From assembly GCF_024158125.1 (NCBI RefSeq), contig NZ_JAMZFT010000002.1:1054001-1118000 (forward strand): 64,000 nucleotides of DNA. The letters run 5' to 3'. Source of the stretch: Futiania mangrovi (GTDB lineage: Bacteria > Pseudomonadota > Alphaproteobacteria > Futianiales > Futianiaceae). Every line of letters begins with the position of its first letter. Within the stretch, counting starts at the first letter, position 1. Below the pieces are notes generated by a model that was not told the DNA's origin, did not search any database, and saw only the letters and a program-made list of their open reading frames with translations. Of the stretch, positions 16,106 through 25,014 are shown in pieces. Both the position numbers and the translations under genes were made by a program.

Positions 16106-17650
16106 CTATTTGTACTTCCGGATTTCGCCCGACCGCAGACGCGCGAGATAGCTGTCGAGCTCCCGCTTCACGATCGGCATCAGGAAGTAAAGCCCGATGA
16201 TGTTGACCACCGCCATGGCGAAGATCGCGGCGTCGGAGAAGTCGATCACCGGGCCGAGATTGGCTGCCGCGCCGATCACCACGAAGACACAGAAGATGAC
16301 CTTGAACACCAGTTCCTTGGCCTGCCCCTCGCCGAACAGGAAGGTCCATGCCTTGAGGCCGTAGTAGGACCAGCTGATCATCGTGGAGAAGGCGAACAGG
16401 ATCACCGCGATCACCAGGACGTACTGGAACCAGCCGAACGCCGACGCGAAGGCGGCAGACGTCAGCGCAACCCCCGTGTTGCCGTCGACCGTCTGGATTG
16501 TGGTCCCGCCCTCGTTGAGCAGGTAGAGGCCCGTGCCGGGGTCGGAAACGAGCTGGCCGGTGATGATGATCACCAGGGCCGTCATGGTGCAGATGACGAC
16601 CGTGTCGATGAACGGCTCCAGGAGGGAGACGAAGCCCTCCGTGATCGGCTCCTTGGTCCGGACGGCGGAGTGGGCGATCGCGGCCGAACCGACGCCGGCC
16701 TCGTTCGAGAAGGCCGCCCGGCGGAACCCCTGGATCAGCGCGCCTACCATGCCGCCGGCCACCCCGAGCCCGGTGAAGGCGCCCGCGAAGATCTGCCCCA
16801 CGGCCCAGCCGATCTTGTCGGCATTCATCAGGATGATCACGAGCGCCGCAACGACATAGAGGATGCCCATGAACGGCACGACCTTCTCCGTTACCCGGGC
16901 GATGGACTTGAGTCCGCCGACGATCACCGCGAAGACGATCGCGGCCAGGGCCAGCCCGGTAATCCACCCCGGATAGTCACCGACGACATTGGCGATCTGC
17001 GCGTGCGCCTGGTTGGCCTGGAACATGTTGCCGCCGCCCAGTGCGCCCAGGATGCAGAAGATCGAGAACAGCACCGCAAGAACCTTGCCCGCGGGGATCC
17101 CCCGTTCCGCGAAACCCTTGGTGAGATAGTACATGGGGCCGCCGGATACCGTGCCGTCTGCGTATTCGTTCCGGTATTTGACGCCCAGCGTACATTCCGT
17201 GAATTTCGAGGCCATGCCCATGAGGCCGGCCAGGATCATCCAGAACGTGGCGCCCGGCCCGCCGATACCGACGGCAACCGCAACGCCTGCAATGTTGCCG
17301 AGGCCGACGGTTCCGGAGAGGGCCGTTGCCAGCGCCTGGAAATGACTCACCTCGCCGGCATCCTCGGGATCGGAATAGTCGCCCCGGACGAGGGCGATGG
17401 AATGTGGGAAAGCGCGAAACTGTATGAAGCCGAAGTAGACGGTGAAGACGGTGGCCGCGACGACCAGCCACCCCACGATCCATGGAAACGATGTCCCCGG
17501 GAAAGAACTGAAGATGAAACTGACGAACCAGCCGGTCGAGCTGGCGAAGAGTTCGTTGACCTGGTCGTCGATCGATTGAGCCAATGCCGGTGCCGTCGCA
17601 GCCAGCAGGGCGGGCGCGGCGAGAAGAGCCGCCTTCGCATGTAGGTTCAT
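16106..17650 (-). CDS. Alanine/glycine:cation symporter family protein (AGCS)
   Basis: A 514-residue transporter with about 11 membrane helices and the AGCS hallmarks ALSGTVGLGNIAGVAVAV, GPGATFWMILAGLMGMASKF and NEAGVGSAAIAHSA. It imports alanine or glycine with sodium. The N-terminus looks like a cleavable signal sequence (AALLAAPALLAATAPALAQ), a feature seen in alphaproteobacterial members. The uspA-like gene lies 18 nt upstream on the same strand, suggesting co-transcription. I looked for a glycine riboswitch upstream and did not find one. Confidence 0.93.
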   Translation of the reverse strand: MNLHAKAALLAAPALLAATAPALAQSIDDQVNELFASSTGWFVSFIFSSFPGTSFPWIVGWLVVAATVFTVYFGFIQFRAFPHSIALVRGDYSDPEDAGEVSHFQALATALSGTVGLGNIAGVAVAVGIGGPGATFWMILAGLMGMASKFTECTLGVKYRNEYADGTVSGGPMYYLTKGFAERGIPAGKVLAVLFSIFCILGALGGGNMFQANQAHAQIANVVGDYPGWITGLALAAIVFAVIVGGLKSIARVTEKVVPFMGILYVVAALVIILMNADKIGWAVGQIFAGAFTGLGVAGGMVGALIQGFRRAAFSNEAGVGSAAIAHSAVRTKEPITEGFVSLLEPFIDTVVICTMTALVIIITGQLVSDPGTGLYLLNEGGTTIQTVDGNTGVALTSAAFASAFGWFQYVLVIAVILFAFSTMISWSYYGLKAWTFLFGEGQAKELVFKVIFCVFVVIGAAANLGPVIDFSDAAIFAMAVVNIIGLYFLMPIVKRELDSYLARLRSGEIRKYK

Positions 17651-17668
17651 GACTGTCCCTGACGTTTG

Positions 17669-18103
17669 TTACGGCACGATGGTCACGGGCACCGGCGAAG
17701 CCTGCGCCAGGCTGCCCGCAACGGAGCCGAAGAGCCGCGAAGACAGGGCAGAATGCCCGGTCCTGCCCACGATGATCTGCGAGGCGCCGGCCTCTTTCGC
17801 GATCGTACAGAGCGTCTCGGCGATATGGCCGTACTTCAGCGCCGTGGAAACGGTGATGCCGCTTCCCCTCAATCCCTCGACGGCGGGCTTCAGCAGCGCG
17901 GTTTCGGCGCGCTTGAGTTCCTCCTGCCGCCGCTTGTGGCGCTCTTCCAATTCCTCCGGTGTGAGGAATGAATAGGGCGACCACTCGAGAACGTGAGCGA
18001 CAACAAGCTCGCCGCCCTGTGCCTTTGCAAGGCTTGCGGCGAACTCCAGCGCAGATTTTGCGCTGGCGCTGTCGTCATAGCCGACAACAATCTTCTGAGG
18101 CAT
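17669..18103 (-). CDS. Universal stress protein (UspA family)
   Basis: A 144-residue single UspA domain. It begins KIVVGYDDSASAKSALEFA, and the ATP-binding loop GRTGHSALSSRLFGSVAG fits G-2X-G-9X-G(S/T), placing it in the nucleotide-binding subgroup. Residues 42-66 are a long charged helix. It is the first gene of a two-gene unit with the alanine/glycine symporter; UspA proteins paired with transporters usually modulate activity under stress or energy limitation (family knowledge, not shown here). Confidence 0.93.
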   Translation of the reverse strand: MPQKIVVGYDDSASAKSALEFAASLAKAQGGELVVAHVLEWSPYSFLTPEELEERHKRRQEELKRAETALLKPAVEGLRGSGITVSTALKYGHIAETLCTIAKEAGASQIIVGRTGHSALSSRLFGSVAGSLAQASPVPVTIVP

Positions 18104-18273
18104 ATCCCCCTCCCCCTTGGATACTCCTGCGATTTACTGTGACTTCACTGTAGCCTCAAAGCGACAGAAGTCCTCAGTATTTTTCCCTGTGCGGCCTGTT
18201 GCCCATTTTGACCGGATGTCGACTGAGTGGTGCGATGCTCCGCGATGTGCCGGGGGCGCCGGCAAGGGCAGAG

Positions 18274-18665
18274 GGTTCTGTCAGACGAAAGCTAACCAGT
18301 CTCAGTTCGCGCAGGGCAGGGGGCTATCAGGCCGCACCGAGTTGACGCCACGTGTTGAGGGCGGCGGTTCGGGCCTGTTGTTGAGCCACCGGCCCGTTTC
18401 CTGGCGACCCGCTTCCTGCGGATGTCGCCAGCAAACATCGGTCCGAACCTGTTCCACCAGAACCGCACCGCTTCGTGGCTGATGTCGATGCCCTTTTCGT
18501 GCAGCAGGTCCGCGACGTTCCTCAGAGAAAGCGGAAACCGGACGTACATCATCACCGCGAGGCGGATGACCTCGTGCGACGTCTTGAAATAGCGGAAGGG
18601 GCTGGGCATCCGGGGAGGACAGGAACACCGCCCGGCGGGCTCAACGCTTTTCCCGAGACAAGACC
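18274..18665 (-). mobile_element. IS6-family element remnant, copy A (internally deleted)
   Basis: A 392-bp relic of an element that is about 812 bp when complete. The left end starts GGTTCTGTCAGACGAAAGC like the other copies; the right end has decayed (CTTTTCCCGAGACA instead of TTTTCCTCTGACA). Two internal deletions remove the middle of the transposase gene. It lies between the uspA and ATP-grasp genes. No 8-bp target duplication is apparent. Confidence 0.8.
18292..18609 (-). pseudogene. IS6-family transposase remnant (copy A)
   Basis: The frame begins MPSPFRYFKTSHEV and keeps the N-terminal helix-turn-helix region as far as GDIRRKR, then jumps out of frame into sequence corresponding to the C-terminal GRWLNN region. 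All three catalytic DDE residues are lost. Compare the near-complete copies near 55 kb and 63 kb. Confidence 0.8.
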
Positions 18666-18851
18666 CGGCTGCCCGACCTGTCACAACGCCGTCCGGCACA
18701 TGCGGGTTCCCTGCCTCCGACGAGCATTGCAAGCGGGCGGATGCTTCAGGGTGAACTTTTCGGCCCGGCGCGCGTTTACCCTTTCGAACCAGGACAAACC
18801 GATCGGATTTCGCCGTCCGGCGAATGACCGCATCGTGGCAAAGGAGGGGGC

Positions 18852-20078
18852 ATGACAGAAAAGAACCCGGACAAAGGTTATATCGCGATTCTGGGCTGGA
18901 GCCTGAACGCGATCGACGCGATCGATCGTTTCGACCGCCGCTATGTGGTGGTGGCGCCGACCTGGGCGGAGGAGTATGCCCGTGCGAACGGCATTCCGTT
19001 CATCCCCTGGGATTTCGACCGGCTGAACGAAAGGTCGCACGAGATCGCCCAGACGCTTAAGGAAGAGGGATGCGACGTCGCTATCCCGCTCTACGAGGAG
19101 ACGGTGGAGTGGGCCGGCGCGATCAATTCGGTCCTGCTCGACAATCCGCGGCTCCTCGCCCAGTCCATGCTGTTCCGCGACAAGTCCCTTATGAAGCGAC
19201 GGGCCCAGTTGAGCGGCATCCGGGTCGGCATCTTCGAGGAAGCCGACAGCCGCGCCGACGTGGTGCGCTTCCTCAAGCGGGTGAACCAGACGCTTCTGAA
19301 ACTGGATGGCGACCCGAACGACCCGATCCATTTCAAGGCGTTCGACAAGGCAGGCTGCCTCGGTCACCGCATCATCAGGACCGTGGACGATGTCGAGTCG
19401 ATCTCCGACGACGAGTTTCCCGCCCTTCTCGAAAGCCATCTCGACGGCTGGGAGTTTGCGGTGGAAGCGTGGATCAAGGACCGGAAGATCCAGTTTCTCA
19501 ATATCTCGGAGTACGTGACACTCGGCTATTCCGTCTTCGTGCCCGCCACACCTGAACTGGAGAGCTGGCGCGGCAAGATCACGAGGGAAATCGAAAAGCT
19601 CATCGAGGCGTTCGATATTGATTTTGGATTCATTCACCCCGAGTACTTTGTGACTTCGGATGGCACGATGTATTTCGGCGAGGTGGCGTATCGGCCTCCG
19701 GGGTTCAACGCGCTGGAACTTATCGAGCGGGCATATGGCTTCAACGGGTACCAGGGCATTGTGCTGGCCTTCGATCCCAAGACCACGCAGGAGGAGATGG
19801 ATGCCTTCTTCCCCACGCCGGTCACGGACGCCAAGGGACACGCGGGATGTTTCGGCGCCTACCCGCGCCGGCGCGTGGTCAGCGAGATGCAGATCCCGGA
19901 AGAGACGCAGGACGATCCCTATTTCGAGTTTCACGAGCTTGCCCAACCGCTCGAGCAGAAGGTCACGAAGCGCAGCGCATTCGGGACGCACTGGGGGCTC
20001 GTCTACTTCTTCGGCGAGGATCCGTACCGGATGCGCGATCTCCTCAAGGTCCAGGAAGACCTCGACTTCTACGTGTGA
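18852..20078 (+). CDS. ATP-grasp domain protein, putative carboxylate-amine ligase
   Basis: A 408-residue ATP-grasp protein. The N-terminal pre-ATP-grasp Rossmann-like part is KGYIAILGWSLNAIDAIDRF; the central domain contains TLLKLDGDPNDPIHFKAF and EFAVEAWI; the Mg-ATP loop FIHPEYFVTSDGTMYFGEVAYRPPG (read in pieces) has the Glu-x-x-x-Arg-x-x-Gly ending of PurK/CPSase-type enzymes. The ATG at 18852 follows GGAGGGGG. The downstream papain-like gene starts 22 nt later, so they form one transcription unit. It is expected to ligate a carboxylate to an amine with ATP; substrates are unknown. Confidence 0.87.
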   Translation: MTEKNPDKGYIAILGWSLNAIDAIDRFDRRYVVVAPTWAEEYARANGIPFIPWDFDRLNERSHEIAQTLKEEGCDVAIPLYEETVEWAGAINSVLLDNPRLLAQSMLFRDKSLMKRRAQLSGIRVGIFEEADSRADVVRFLKRVNQTLLKLDGDPNDPIHFKAFDKAGCLGHRIIRTVDDVESISDDEFPALLESHLDGWEFAVEAWIKDRKIQFLNISEYVTLGYSVFVPATPELESWRGKITREIEKLIEAFDIDFGFIHPEYFVTSDGTMYFGEVAYRPPGFNALELIERAYGFNGYQGIVLAFDPKTTQEEMDAFFPTPVTDAKGHAGCFGAYPRRRVVSEMQIPEETQDDPYFEFHELAQPLEQKVTKRSAFGTHWGLVYFFGEDPYRMRDLLKVQEDLDFYV

Positions 20079-20099
20079 GTTCGTAACGGTGGCGCGATC

Positions 20100-22124
20100 A
20101 TGAGCGAGAGGGACAGCGCACGGCTGGATCAGTTGCGGGCCACGATGGAGGTTGCCCTGTCGCGACTCGAAGCCGCCCGGCCGTTCGCGAAGCAACGCTT
20201 CCAGCAACCGGTGCTGGACGTCGCCTACCGGATGCTGACCCTGCCTGACGGCCCCGATGCCCTCTACGCACTCGCGCCACGGCTCGACGCCGCCGGGCTG
20301 TTCGCCGGCTCAGACTGGGACATGCCGGCCACCCTGCAGCCGCGGATCGTCAAGTACACGCTGCAATCGGACCATGCCGCAGCGGTGATGCTGGAGGTCG
20401 CAAGCCTGCTGAGGATGCTGGCGGTCGCCCGCGGGGACGCCGAACACTCCGGCATCCACGCAGACCACGCGCGGCATTTTCTCACGCAGGTCCTCGCCCT
20501 GAACCTGGACCGGTTCTTCGGACAGACCGACGAGGCCGCGCGGCGTCGAGACAGCGTGCGCGAGGCGTCCCTCGACTGCCTGTTCCGCTATCTGGCGGCC
20601 CATATCGGCTTCCAGGACGTTCTGGGCCTGCTGGTCGCGGAGATCTGGCGCATCCTCGGTCAGCGCCCGGTGCAGGTGGGTCTCGTCAAGGACATGATCG
20701 CCCAGATCGCCGTCAGTGCGCTCGAGCGCGGCAACGAGCTCGGCGAGGCGCGGCTGGGCGCGGACCGGCTCGTCTCGGCGCTGTTCGCACCGACGGCGGG
20801 CTGCCGGGAAGACCCGGGGCTCGAGACCTACCGCGCGCGGCTTGGCGCCATGGACGACACCGCGCTACGGCACGAGGCGCAGGGCTTTGCCCGCGCCATG
20901 CACGACACAGGACTGGTGTCGGACTACCACGCGGCCTTCCTGCGCTGGGCGGTCGAGCAGGAGAACGGCGCGCTTGTCCCCGACGCGCTCGGACTGGGAT
21001 CGACGGGGCTGGAGTGCTGGCGGCAGTACGGCGCGCTGGTCGAGGGCCTGATCGCCGAGGCGGTGACCCCCTGGACCGCCCAGTCCGTCTACGGCCTCGC
21101 CATGCTGCTCGAGCGCGGGACCCTGCATCACGCCCCGATCGCGCCGGCCCTGCAGCGCCAGATGGCGCTGAAACTCTGCCCGGCCGCGTGCGCGAACCTG
21201 CAGGCGGCATTCGGCGCGCAGGTCGCACCCGAAACCTTCCTGCTGGCCGGTGTCCTCCAGGTTCTCGGGCAGCCGCTCGGCGTCGGCCAGGGGGCCAATC
21301 CGTCCTGCCAATCGGCGCGCGCGCTGTCCATGTGGGCGCTGAACGCGCCGGACTATCTGCTGCACCTCGTCGCCCAGGCCGCGACGTACGACACCTTGCA
21401 GATGCATTTCGAGGGACACCCGATCAACTCGGCGGACCTGCCGGCGGGGCTGGTTTCGGGCGCGCCGCTCGACGCTGACGCGGTCTCTGTGATCCTCGTT
21501 CCCCACCTCGACCGGATCTATGCGGAGATGGGGCGACGGTGTGCCGACCGAGGCGACGATCCGCACCGCTGGATCAATCCGGAGTTCCATGGCTGGTGGG
21601 TCGGCCGGGAATGTCTCGTCATCGTCGATGTGCCCTCGGGCGGACTGGCGGACGTGCACGGCTTCGTCCGGCGCTTCTACCGGACCTATCACCCTGAGTA
21701 CAACGGACAGGAGCCCGTCATTCATCCGCAGCCGGCGGGGATCGCGGTCACGGACGCCTCTGCCCGCTTCGTCGGCTGGCACGCGATCTCGATCCTGCGC
21801 GTCGCTGAGGATCAGGCGGGTGTGATGCGCGTCTATTTCTACAACCCGAACAACGACAGCGGGCAGGACTGGGGCGCGGGCCTGGTCGTCTCGACGCAAG
21901 GCATGGGCGAGCGTCACGGCGAGGCCTCGCTGCCCTTCCCGGACTTCGCCGCGCGGCTCTACCTCTTCCATTATGATCCGGTCCTGCGGACGCAGAGCAG
22001 GAAGGAGCCTCCGCCGGAGGCGGTCGCCGGGGTCGTGGATGCAATCAGGTCGAGCTGGGCCGCCGGGCGTCCGGACGTGGACGATGACGTCCTGCGCGCC
22101 GCTGCCGCGCCTGCGTCGCCATGA
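20100..22124 (+). CDS. Large protein with putative papain-like Cys/His/Asn catalytic triad
   Basis: I do not recognise a named family. The 674-residue protein is cytoplasmic (no signal). Its first 380 residues are helical. Then GVGQGANPSCQSARALSMWA places Cys403 at the start of a hydrophobic helix, GWHAISILRV places His561 on a strand, and VYFYNPNNDSGQDWG supplies Asn582 one strand later. The order Cys-helix, His-strand, Asn is that of papain-fold peptidases and transglutaminases. It is paired with the ATP-grasp ligase gene, so it may hydrolyse or transfer an amide that the ligase forms. The catalytic assignment is my inference from pattern. Confidence 0.75.
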   Translation: MSERDSARLDQLRATMEVALSRLEAARPFAKQRFQQPVLDVAYRMLTLPDGPDALYALAPRLDAAGLFAGSDWDMPATLQPRIVKYTLQSDHAAAVMLEVASLLRMLAVARGDAEHSGIHADHARHFLTQVLALNLDRFFGQTDEAARRRDSVREASLDCLFRYLAAHIGFQDVLGLLVAEIWRILGQRPVQVGLVKDMIAQIAVSALERGNELGEARLGADRLVSALFAPTAGCREDPGLETYRARLGAMDDTALRHEAQGFARAMHDTGLVSDYHAAFLRWAVEQENGALVPDALGLGSTGLECWRQYGALVEGLIAEAVTPWTAQSVYGLAMLLERGTLHHAPIAPALQRQMALKLCPAACANLQAAFGAQVAPETFLLAGVLQVLGQPLGVGQGANPSCQSARALSMWALNAPDYLLHLVAQAATYDTLQMHFEGHPINSADLPAGLVSGAPLDADAVSVILVPHLDRIYAEMGRRCADRGDDPHRWINPEFHGWWVGRECLVIVDVPSGGLADVHGFVRRFYRTYHPEYNGQEPVIHPQPAGIAVTDASARFVGWHAISILRVAEDQAGVMRVYFYNPNNDSGQDWGAGLVVSTQGMGERHGEASLPFPDFAARLYLFHYDPVLRTQSRKEPPPEAVAGVVDAIRSSWAAGRPDVDDDVLRAAAAPASP

Positions 22125-22248
22125 CCGGGCAGCCGTAGCGGACGGCCGCAACGCCAGCAGGTGCGGGAAGCGCCGCCAGGGCCATAAGGCTTCTGCCTTG
22201 TCCCCATCTGTGGTTTCCTTGGAGAAAACCGGATCGGGAGTCCATGGG

Positions 22249-22653
22249 ATGTTTCGAAAACTCTGCCACGCCCTCGCCTTGCCACTCGCGTTGCTCATGC
22301 TCGTCGTGCTCGGCCCGCTCACCGCTGCGCAGGCGGCCATGGTCTCGACCGAGGCGCTCATCGCCGGCCCGCAAGCGGCGCAGGACCGCGAGCGGGTGCT
22401 CGCACTGCTCGAACGACAGGAGGTGCGGGCCGAGCTCGTCACGCTGGGCGTCGACCCCGGTGTCGCCCTCGAGCGGGTGCAAGCCCTGTCGGACGCCGAG
22501 ATTTCGCAGATCGCCGGGCGCCTGGACGAAATGGAGGCCGGCCAGGGCCTCGGACCCGTCATCGGTGCCGCCGTGCTCATCTTCCTCGTGCTGCTCGTGA
22601 CCGATATCTTGTGCCTGACGAACGTCTTCAGCTTCACGAGATGTTCGCGATAG
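22249..22653 (+). CDS. PA2779-family protein (small exported membrane-anchored)
   Basis: A 134-residue protein with an N-terminal hydrophobic signal/anchor (LPLALLMLVVLGPLTAAQA), a helical charged middle (RERVLALLERQEVRAELVTLGVDP) and a C-terminal membrane helix (VIGAAVLIFLVLLVTDIL), the architecture of PA2779/DUF6627 proteins. Members almost always precede a PA2778-type cysteine peptidase, as here. The next gene starts 13 nt before this stop, so they are translationally coupled. Function is unknown; a substrate or chaperone of the peptidase is a reasonable guess. Confidence 0.82.
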   Translation: MFRKLCHALALPLALLMLVVLGPLTAAQAAMVSTEALIAGPQAAQDRERVLALLERQEVRAELVTLGVDPGVALERVQALSDAEISQIAGRLDEMEAGQGLGPVIGAAVLIFLVLLVTDILCLTNVFSFTRCSR

Positions 22654-23600
22654 GGTGGAGGCGGTCCTCCTTCGGCTCCGCCCGGCGCGGGCTCTGCGGG
22701 TGCCTGCTTCTTGCACTCGCCGCCTGCACCGCGCCGCAGACCGTGGCTCTGCTCGACGCACCGGATGCTCTGCCGCTCCGCGTCGCACTGGAGCGCGTGC
22801 CCTTCTTCCCCCAGGAAGACTACTACTGCGGACCGGCGGCACTTGCCATGGCGCTGGTCTGGACGGGCGAGGACACGACACCTGAGGCGCTGGTGTCCGA
22901 GGTCTATACGCCCGGGCGCGAGGGCACGCTGCGCACAGACATCGTCGCGGCCGCCCGCCGTCATGGCCGCGTCGCTGTGCCCGTCGGAAGCCTCAGAGGC
23001 CTGCTCGGGGAAGTTGCCGCAGGCCATCCCGTCATCGTGTTCCAGAACCTTGGCATCGGTCTTGCGCCGCAATGGCATTTCGCGGTTGCGGTCGGCTACG
23101 ACCTGCCGGCGCGCGAGATCCTGCTGCACACCGGGTTGGAGGCAGGCGCACGGCGCGATCTCGACACCTTCGAGCGCACCTGGGCGCGCGGCGATCACTG
23201 GGCGCTGGCGGTGCTGCCCGCAGGCCGCCTGCCGGTGACAGCCGGCGAACGCACGGCGATCGAGGCGGCGATCGGGCTGGAGCGCGCAGGCCGCCACGGC
23301 GCGGCGGCAATGACCTATGCCGCGATTGCGGCGCGCTGGCCCGATAGCTTCATCGCCCGGATGGGGCAAGGCAACGCGCTCTACGCGGCCGGGGACCCGC
23401 AGCGCGCCGAGAGCGCCTTCCGCAGCGCCATCGCCGTGCGTCCGGATGCGCCGGCGGCCTGGAACAATCTGGCCCACGCGCTGCACGCGCAGGGCAAGAG
23501 GACCGAGGCGCAGGACGCAGCCCGACATGCAATCGGCCTCGCTGGAGCAAATGACGCACCCTACCGCGAGACACTGCGCGCAGTATCTCGAGCGCCGTGA
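22641..23600 (+). CDS. PA2778-family cysteine peptidase, C39-like lipoprotein with TPR
   Basis: A 319-residue exported lipoprotein: the signal peptide ends in the lipobox LAAC. The peptidase part starts VPFFPQEDYYCGPAALAMAL, where the Cys after YY is the C39-type nucleophile, and continues to PQWHFAVAVGYD with the His and GDHWALAVLP. The last 110 residues contain tetratricopeptide-like repeats (AAMTYAAIAARWP, NALYAAGDPQRAESAFRSAI). The start at 22641 overlaps the PA2779 gene. It probably acts on a periplasmic protein at the outer membrane; the target is unknown. Confidence 0.88.
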   Translation: MFAIGWRRSSFGSARRGLCGCLLLALAACTAPQTVALLDAPDALPLRVALERVPFFPQEDYYCGPAALAMALVWTGEDTTPEALVSEVYTPGREGTLRTDIVAAARRHGRVAVPVGSLRGLLGEVAAGHPVIVFQNLGIGLAPQWHFAVAVGYDLPAREILLHTGLEAGARRDLDTFERTWARGDHWALAVLPAGRLPVTAGERTAIEAAIGLERAGRHGAAAMTYAAIAARWPDSFIARMGQGNALYAAGDPQRAESAFRSAIAVRPDAPAAWNNLAHALHAQGKRTEAQDAARHAIGLAGANDAPYRETLRAVSRAP

Positions 23601-23669
23601 CGGGATGATGGCCGGTCGACGGGGGAACCTGCCAGGTCTTCCCGCGAGCCACGAAAACCGCACCAGAAA

Positions 23670-23683
23670 TTGATCGCAATCAA
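23670..23683. promoter_or_regulatory. Perfect FNR/FnrL-type box upstream of the dodecin gene
   Basis: TTGATCGCAATCAA matches the TTGAT-N4-ATCAA consensus of FNR/Anr/FnrL regulators exactly. Its centre is about 74 bp upstream of the dodecin ATG, a position suitable for activation at low oxygen. The match is direct from sequence; that the host has an FNR homologue is assumed. Confidence 0.75.
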
Positions 23684-23750
23684 AGACATTCCGGCTGGAT
23701 GACAATATCATTTCTATGTCCGAAAATATTGAACACGAAAGGAGGCAGTC

Positions 23751-23957
23751 ATGGCTGTCCTGAAAGTGATCGAAGTTCTGGCGCAATCGGACAAGAGCTG
23801 GGAAGAAGCTGCACAGCAGGCCGTAACCCAGGCATCCAAATCTGTGCACGGGATCAAGTCCATCTACATCAAGGAGATGGAGGCGACCGTCGAAAACAAC
23901 CGGATCGTGAATTATCGCATAAATGGCAAGGTGTCGTTCCTGATCGATGGATCGTGA
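23751..23957 (+). CDS. Dodecin family flavin-binding protein
   Basis: A 68-residue protein matching dodecin from end to end: VLKVIEVLAQSDKSWEEAAQ, then ASKSVHGIKSIYIKEMEATVENN in pieces, and a final strand IVNYRINGKVSFLID. Dodecins form hollow dodecamers that store or buffer flavins. The start is supported by AAAGGAGG 7 nt upstream. An FNR box upstream suggests oxygen-responsive expression. The stop overlaps or closely precedes the amidoligase gene, so both are probably in one transcript. Confidence 0.95.
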   Translation: MAVLKVIEVLAQSDKSWEEAAQQAVTQASKSVHGIKSIYIKEMEATVENNRIVNYRINGKVSFLIDGS

Positions 23958-24012
23958 TGCGAGGCGCGCGCCGGGCCGCCAGGGTCGGCACGCGCAGGAT
24001 CGAACGAGGGAT

Positions 24013-25014
24013 GTGCCATTGATCGACATTTCGGAGCCTGCCGTCCCGCCCCGCATGCGGACGCCGGAGGGTACGCCCCGTCGCGTGGGCGTCGAGCTTG
24101 AGTTTGCGGCGGTCTCCGCGCGGGAGGGCGCGCGTCATGTGCAGCGTCTCTTCGGCGGCGACATCGAGGAGAGCGACCCGCACCGGTACCGCATCGCCGG
24201 GACGGCACTTGGCGACTTCGTGTCGGAACTCGATGTGCAGTATGCGCACCGTCCCACGTCGCCGGATGAGGCGGGCTTCGACCTCGGCGCCTCGCTGGAG
24301 GGCTTCAGCGAGGCGATCCGCCGGTTCGTGGGGGACGTGAGTTCCCTCGTGATGCCGTGCGAGATCGTCTGCCCGCCCGTCGGGATAGAGGCGCTGCCGG
24401 AGATCGCCAGGCTGGTCCCCGCGCTCACCGAGGCGGGGGCGGAGGGCACGCGCGCAAGCCCGCTCTATGCGTTCGGCGCGCAGTTCAATCCCGACGTGGC
24501 GGAAGGCGGCGACGAATGGATCGTCGCCGTATTCAAGTCGTACCTCCTCATGTCCGACTGGCTTCGCGCGGTCATGTCGATCGACCTGACACGCAGGATC
24601 ATCGCCTTCGCGGACCCCTTTCCGCGCGCCTATGTCGAGAAGGTCGTAGCGCCGGACTACTGGCCGGACATGGAAACCTTCACGACGGACTACCTTGCGG
24701 CCAATCCGACCCGGAACCGTGAACTCGACCTGTTGCCGCTCCTTGCATGGTTCGACGAGGACCGCGTGCGCCGGCAGGTAAAGGACAAGCGCGTCAAGAA
24801 GCGCCCGACGTTCCACTACCGGCTGCCCGATGCGAACCTCGGCCAGCCGGGCTGGGGCATCCTGCTCGAATGGAACCGCTGGTGTCTTGTCGAGCGGCTG
24901 GCGGAGCGGCGCGACACGCTGGACCGCATGGGCGCAGCCTATCTGGAAGGCCGCGCGCGCGTGTTCAAGGAGAACTGGGCGATCAGGACGAGCGAATGGC
25001 TGCTGCTGGCCTGA
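24013..25014 (+). CDS. Amidoligase family protein (glutamine-synthetase-like fold)
   Basis: A 333-residue protein with the amidoligase opening TPRRVGVELEFAAV (paired Glu for metal-ATP binding), a YRIAGTALGDFVSELD strand pair, CEIVCPPVG, GAQFNPDV and YWPDMETFTTDYL blocks characteristic of the family. I chose the GTG at 24013 (GAGGG upstream) because family members carry about 25-35 residues before the first motif; an in-frame ATG at 23947 inside the dodecin gene is the alternative. Members are predicted to form amide or gamma-glutamyl bonds and to pair with a glutamine-amidotransferase-like hydrolase, exactly the next gene here. Confidence 0.88.
   Translation: MPLIDISEPAVPPRMRTPEGTPRRVGVELEFAAVSAREGARHVQRLFGGDIEESDPHRYRIAGTALGDFVSELDVQYAHRPTSPDEAGFDLGASLEGFSEAIRRFVGDVSSLVMPCEIVCPPVGIEALPEIARLVPALTEAGAEGTRASPLYAFGAQFNPDVAEGGDEWIVAVFKSYLLMSDWLRAVMSIDLTRRIIAFADPFPRAYVEKVVAPDYWPDMETFTTDYLAANPTRNRELDLLPLLAWFDEDRVRRQVKDKRVKKRPTFHYRLPDANLGQPGWGILLEWNRWCLVERLAERRDTLDRMGAAYLEGRARVFKENWAIRTSEWLLLA

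Noticed and set aside
15947-17644. A 565-codon plus-strand frame opposite the AGCS symporter
   Set aside because: The product is His/Asp/Glu/Arg-rich with no recognisable domain and is exactly antisense to a transporter with convincing motifs.
20865-24056. A 1063-codon open frame on the minus strand
   Set aside because: It runs antisense across the papain-like, PA2779, PA2778 and dodecin genes. Its product is low-complexity Arg/His/Pro-rich, and the plus-strand genes have clear motifs and ribosome sites. It is a GC-driven shadow frame.
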